In this document: piece after piece, positions 58,865-64,000 of the stretch
Numbering within the stretch: position 1 is the stretch's first letter
Layout: every line of letters starts with the position of its first letter
Assembly: GCA_963855995.1 (NCBI GenBank)
Contig: OY979721.1
Location: 15,975,893 to 16,039,892 of the forward strand
Source of the DNA: Muricea muricata
Lineage: Eukaryota > Cnidaria > Anthozoa > Malacalcyonacea > Plexauridae
Reading direction: 5' to 3'
Length of the DNA: 64,000 nt
Program-made: the position numbers and the translations under genes
Notes under the pieces: model-generated
The model's database searches: none
What the model saw: only the letters and a program-made list of their open reading frames with translations
What the model was told of the DNA's origin: nothing

Positions 58865-61800
58865 ATGGATGAAAGACATTGGTGGTTTGCGACAAAATTG
58901 CAAGAAACTTTTCATATCGGAGCACAAGACAGTCCTACCATGCTGGAAGACTTTATGGCCGAGCAGACCACTTTGGATTACATAAACGACTTTCTAGCCG
59001 TTGGCGGACATACAAAATTGTTCTTTTATTGCCCGAGACCTTGCCAAGAAACTCCAGTAGCTAGAAAAATGTCTGTGACAAACACAACTGCGAAACTTCG
59101 CGAGGTTTTGAACGAGGAGTCGATTTGCTTGTACTTTTTGCGTTCCGAAGCAGACCATGTTATTGAGTCAAATCGCGTAGAAAAAGAAGTTTTTTGCGGC
59201 GAAATAAAAGAAAGTCCTTTGTTAACAGTTAATTTATTAGTCAGTGATGTTTTTGCTCCAATTTTGCACGCGCAGAAGAAGTGGGAGTGCAGTGAAGAAT
59301 GCGTTGCACAGTTTTTTGCACAATTTGAAAAACATGCGTCAACTTTGAACGAATATGCCACAGCATCCGTAGCACCCCAACCAATACTCAAGCGTGCTGA
59401 AATGCAAGTTAGCAATGACTTCAAACAAAACCGAGCTGCAGCAATTAACCCAATGGTATTATCAGAGTATGAGGCATTGGTTACTGACTGGACGCACACT
59501 ATTGAAGGAATATTGAGTGACGGTCAGGACAACAGGTGGGGTATTTTAAAAAAGGTTACATACACAGACATTTACATTCCACAGATAACTTATAATTTGA
59601 TTGCCCTCTCAACAAATATTAGCAATTAAGGTTTACATTTGATTTTCACTACTTTTTCTCAATTTCAAAGAACTGATTGGTTAATGGTGTAGGTCCGACA
59701 CATGTGATTGGCTAAAAGGTAGATTAAGGTAGTGAAAGTTCAATCTTATCCACCTAACTAACATTGCACCAATATATCTAAAACCAAGCAAACCTATGTC
59801 CATCCAAAGTTCTTTACTTAGTGTAAGTTTTTTTTTCACAATTTCACAGAGCTCTAGATGGGACACGAGGACCTCTCACAGAATCACATTTATGGCACCG
59901 CCGCCAGAAACATTTGATTGGCATCACTGAGCAATTAAAAACTAAGGAATGCAAAGGAGTTATAGCCATCCTGATCACAGGCAAATCAAAAATACTCAAG
60001 AAATGGAAATTTATCGATACAAGGTTTGCCATGGCAGCTTCCTATGTTAGAGGAACTTAAGACACATTATTTTATTTTCTTCACCTAATATTCTGTTTTT
60101 CTATATTAGCATTACAGATGCATTTAATGAGACCAAAGACAAAGTGAAGTATCTAGATTCACTCAAGAGATATTTTGAACAGTTGTATCTTCCTAATATA
60201 ACTGTCTCAATTCTTTCAAATACTGTATTACCTGGTCTCATGTCGACAGTCCGTCAAATGGATGCCATTTCAAGATATTATGCCAGAACAGGTTACCTTG
60301 GAGTCCTATTTACAAAGGTAGATCATACCTGTAGTTGGTAGATTGCATTTAGACAAGGATAATTGCTCTGGTCTTGCAGTAGTTTCTGGATAAGCTTTTA
60401 GCTGATGCTAAAAGAATGTATTCAACAATAAAGAAATTGCAAAATATTCATCACAAAAATGGCAAAATTTACCAGCTTATACAGAAACTACAAAAATTTA
60501 AATCACATAAAGGCATGGCCAAATAATGTCAATATCTAATCCTGGACTTTTTTTTAAAAAAATGTTCCTGATTTATTTGTTCTCCTTTTTCAGAAACAAT
60601 GCTGTAAAATGATATTAGATCATTTTGACACAACCCATATTTTTGCATTGAAACAATTATACCAGCAGATATTAAAAATGGGTGGGTTGGGGTGAGGCAA
60701 TGCTTTGTTTTCTGCTATCTAGACTCCCTCTCATAGCTCTAGAACACACTGTAGGCAGTTGAATTTCACCTGGGACGCATAAAAATTCCTTGCAGGCAAA
60801 TGAGAACCACATAATATGCTCAATGTGATGAACATTAAGATACTGTAGATTGAAACAAATATTCTTAGATAGTGGACTATATATGTATATATAATGCTGG
60901 AAATACTTTTGAAGGGGGAACATTTGGGGGGTAGGGGGGGTTGTATCTAAAATTTATTGGTGTAGCACCCCCCCTGAAAATCCGTCTTGGAGTTTGTGTT
61001 CATAAAAAATGTGAAACCACAATGTCAGAGTTTGAATAACAGTATGGTTTGAACAGTTGCAAACCGTAATGATCTTTTAGTGACAAGTAGAGTTTCGTAG
61101 CGGGCATGTGCGAACGACATCTAAATGGTTAGTATCATTTTCAGGTGACGAATCAGTTAGTCTACGCATTACGACAGTATGTGAACGCCGTCATTCTGAC
61201 TGGTGAAGATGATAAGTTGTGGCAGATTGTTGAACAAGAAGTGAAAAGTTTGGATGGAAATCAATCAGCTCTCGCTTATATGAAAACTAGAACTAAAAAG
61301 AAACAGGTGTGTAGATGAAGAAATGTGTACAGTATCATTCTTATTATGCATTTTTTGCGCGGAAATTTAGAGTGCGCAAAAAAGGTTAGTTTGTATCGAA
61401 GTGACGGATGTGATAGAGTAAGTACGCCGATCTACACTTGGAAAGACTAATTTGAATACAGCCTACAAAACAAACGGCAAAACTAATAATGGAGAGGTTC
61501 TGATTTGACTTCCACTGCTACCTTATTGTACTGCTACCTTATACACCTCTGATTGGTCAGTTGGGTAGACCAAGCTCATCTGATTGGCTGAAAGATTGAT
61601 TAAGGTAGTGGGAGCGGTAGTCAAATGTGAACCTCTGTAATGTTTTTGCTGCGACGCTCGTAACCAAGTGGAAACTAGCCTTAACATACAGTATATTTTT
61701 TGTGTAAGCTCTATTCGTCATGATTCGTCACTTATCAAGTGTCCTAAACAAATGTAGTCAACCTGCATGAGTTTCAGTCTTTCAAATTTATGTCCTGCAG

Positions 61801-64000
61801 GTTGGCGAACGCGAAATTTCTCCGAAACTCCAATTGCTTTCTTGCGAAGAGCTTGAACAACTTCAAATTATTCTCTAAAAAAAGGGTGATCTAGACCCCC
61901 TGACACTCACATGAACTGATCTTAGAATTTCAAAGGAAATTCTGTGTAATAAATCCGTATAATTGTTGTAATAAATGTATCTGTCTGCAGATTGGAGCGG
62001 AGGTAAAACATGGTACTCAAGATGACAGTTTCTCTGCTCGTCTCAACTCGTGCCTTCTACTTCAGAAACAATATCGCGATATGATAAGAACATTGCGAGA
62101 TAATTTCGGCGCTGCAAGCTCGCACTCAACAACAGCACTTCTCGCGGGTACACCAGGACCACCTAACCCTATAAAACGCTCCTTTCTCCATCCTGGTAAT
62201 ACTGCAGGCTCACAGTCTAGTACCTTACGACTGCCGTCGAATATGTCCACACTAGGTACGTCTAATGCGAGATCAATATTTCATCATGATTACTCAACAC
62301 TGTAGGTCTAATGTAGGATCAATATTTCATCATGAATCATTGTCAAATAAAAAAATATGTAGATTGATAGTACTAACAAGAATAATTACAATCAAAAGAA
62401 TCAGTAATACTATCAGCCCTGTACTAAATCCTGTGCATTAATTTTCTAAGATATTTCATGATAACCTGCAGACTAACATATAATGCGTCATGTCGTGTTT
62501 TCTAGGCCATGCAAGGCATCGAGACTCGGACAGTACAAGTTTCCAAAGCTCTGCAGGGGTTTCTCTGGCCGACGAAGAAACTATTTTTACTTCGATGGAA
62601 GTATTTTGTACCCGCGTACGAAACATGCTTGATATCATTAATACATTGGCTCAGTTTGGTAAGCTTCGTGAGGCTGTGAAAGATTTACCTCGACTACCAC
62701 CAGGTCAAGTGCTGGCTACTGACGAGGAAATCACAGGCGAAGACGATGTGGGTGATGAAGATCAAACAGGAGATATACCATTAACTATTTCTGAGACAAG
62801 TTTTGAAGAAGGTATAGACACAATGATTGCCTTGAGGAGAGGGGAGGGGGAGGTCATAGAGAGGTTTAGGGTAGACCATGCGACGCCAAACACAACGTAA
62901 GAACAACGTGGAAATGCCGTGGGTACCTGTCTAGATGGATATTCACGCCATTTTCACCTCGTCATAACCACTGATGTGGGTGTGCAGCAGCGTCCAATTC
63001 AGACTGCTTTCCTTGTATGCATTTAAACTAGGCGGTCATTAGTTATGAAACGTGCCTTTGCCGTGTGCTGGGAATGGAGTAAACTACGATTAAACGTCGC
63101 CAGTGTATGCCATAGAGATTATAAATAACACTAGAGGGGACATCGATGGTAAAATTTGGGAGCACGGCGATTGGGGGGGGGGCAAATCCAAGTCCCGTAT
63201 GTTCACTCATTCACGATGTCCCAGACAAAAAAGTCGTTTTAGACGAGTTTTTCTGATTTTTGAAATGTTTTTCCTCGTAAAAATATTGAAAATATCATTC
63301 CAGATTGTCTAAAATAATAAAAACAATTGAGAAAGTACTATTTTGGCCTCAACAACGATGAGGAAAACATTCATACAGATTTCTGCTGTTGCTAAGGTGG
63401 TTGCTAAGGAAGCATTAGCTCAGCCAATAAGCGCCTGGCTGTGCATCCGGGACTTGAATTTGCCCCCAAAAAAACGCGTTGCCTTTTGTTTTCAGTGAAA
63501 AAGATTACGTTGCCTCCTCTAGTGTTATTTATAATCTCTATGGTGTAGGCAGCGTGGTTAATACTCAACGGGTATAATTTCTTTCACTGGCTGAAACAAT
63601 AAGGCTAAGGTCCTACGTCGATTTTCACTTTATTGTTTCAGGTAGTGAAAGAAACTATACATTTTGTGAGTTACAACGAGGCTAAAACAATTAAATACTT
63701 GTATATCTCTTTTATCTATGGTCGTCTTATTGTCGAATATAGCTTAGTTTGGATTCCTTCTCATAATAACAGTATAGCTTGATTAAAGGTATTAAACTAA
63801 TTAAGTAACCTACAATAATAAGGCTGGCTGTCATGGCAGACGTCAGTGTTGGAAGATAAGTAAAACCCGCTGTTATTTATTATCTTCTCAATCGTGAATA
63901 ACTTAGCTACGAAAATTGTGTGTTTGATTTCAGAAGAAGTTATTATTGATGATCCTCCAAGTATCTCGTCAGAAATTGAAGGGACGCTCGAAGAAATGAA
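58865..64000 (+). CDS. Axonemal outer-arm dynein heavy chain, DNAH5/DNAH8 type, N-terminal part
   Basis: Exons: 58865-59535, 59850-60023, 60110-60317, 61145-61306, 61991-62255, 62506-62811 and 63934 to the window end. Phases agree throughout. The protein starts MDERHWWFATKLQETF, has FLAVGGHTKLFFYC, TDWTHTIEGIL, ESHLWHRRR, KGVIAILITGKSKILKKW, ITDAFNETKDKVKYLDSLKR, AISRYYARTG and LFTKVTNQLV. This string of motifs matches the N-terminal tail (DHC_N1) of DNAH5 and DNAH8, which form the gamma-type heavy chain of outer dynein arms in cilia. The Ser/Pro/Gly-rich end of exon 61991-62255 looks like a lineage-specific insert. The stem, motor and microtubule-binding regions lie beyond the window. Confidence 0.9.
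63110..63543. mobile_element. MITE with 28-bp terminal inverted repeats
   Basis: CCATAGAGATTATAAATAAC followed by ACTAGAGG at 63110-63137 is the exact reverse complement of 63516-63543. The 435-bp element lies in a dynein intron and has no coding capacity. No clear target-site duplication was found. Confidence 0.82.

Noticed and set aside
59026..59499. A 157-codon minus-strand frame
   Set aside because: It is the antisense shadow of the first dynein exon, which is supported by family motifs.

Overview
This is an animal nuclear genome window: AT-rich, with split genes using GT-AG introns, dense short inverted-repeat transposons and a large satellite block. The gene content points to a cnidarian. 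It has an actinoporin-family gene, secreted proteins with the Cys-rich 'NYGECW' domain that I associate with cnidarians, paired acetylcholine-receptor-type channels, and cilium genes. I cannot name the species from the sequence.

Layout. 1-0.83 kb (+): 3' end of a glutathionyl-hydroquinone reductase (ECM4/YqjG-type) gene. 3.9-8.4 kb and 9.7-13.2 kb (+): two tandem alpha-type nicotinic-receptor-like cation channel genes, nearly identical in early exon lengths but differing by two introns. 13.9-14.2 kb: an inverted pair of tRNA-derived SINE-like sequences. 14.26-14.59 kb: a (CCCTAG)n array. 14.6-27.7 kb: about 78 copies of a 168-bp satellite in three blocks of alternating orientation, with higher-order repeats and two head-to-head junctions. 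28.4-32.5 kb (-): two paralogous secreted NYGECW-domain genes, one carrying a long Ser/Thr/Asn-rich, probably GPI-anchored stalk. 33.8-43.8 kb (+): an ECT2L-like gene (F-box, Rho-GEF DH and PH domains), with several MITEs in and around it. 46.0-54.0 kb (+): a gene encoding a signal peptide, acidic propeptide, furin-type site, a basic Gly/Arg/Thr/Lys-rich arm built from tiny phase-1 exons, and two actinoporin-like domains. 55.1-56.8 kb (+): ARL6. 57.3-57.8 kb (+): COX17, followed by a fold-back element that is probably in its 3' UTR. 58.9-64 kb (+): 5' part of an axonemal outer-arm dynein heavy chain (DNAH5/DNAH8 type), running off the window.

Most notable are the double-domain actinoporin-like gene, whose basic arm has grown by tandem duplication of a roughly 216-bp exon-plus-intron unit, and the palindromic satellite whose monomer carries tRNA-like A- and B-box sequences. 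ARL6 (ciliary BBSome GTPase) and the dynein heavy chain are both ciliary genes on one strand, which may be coincidence. Exon boundaries were assigned by reading frame, splice sites and, for paralogs, by comparison. Where a phase does not close I say so.
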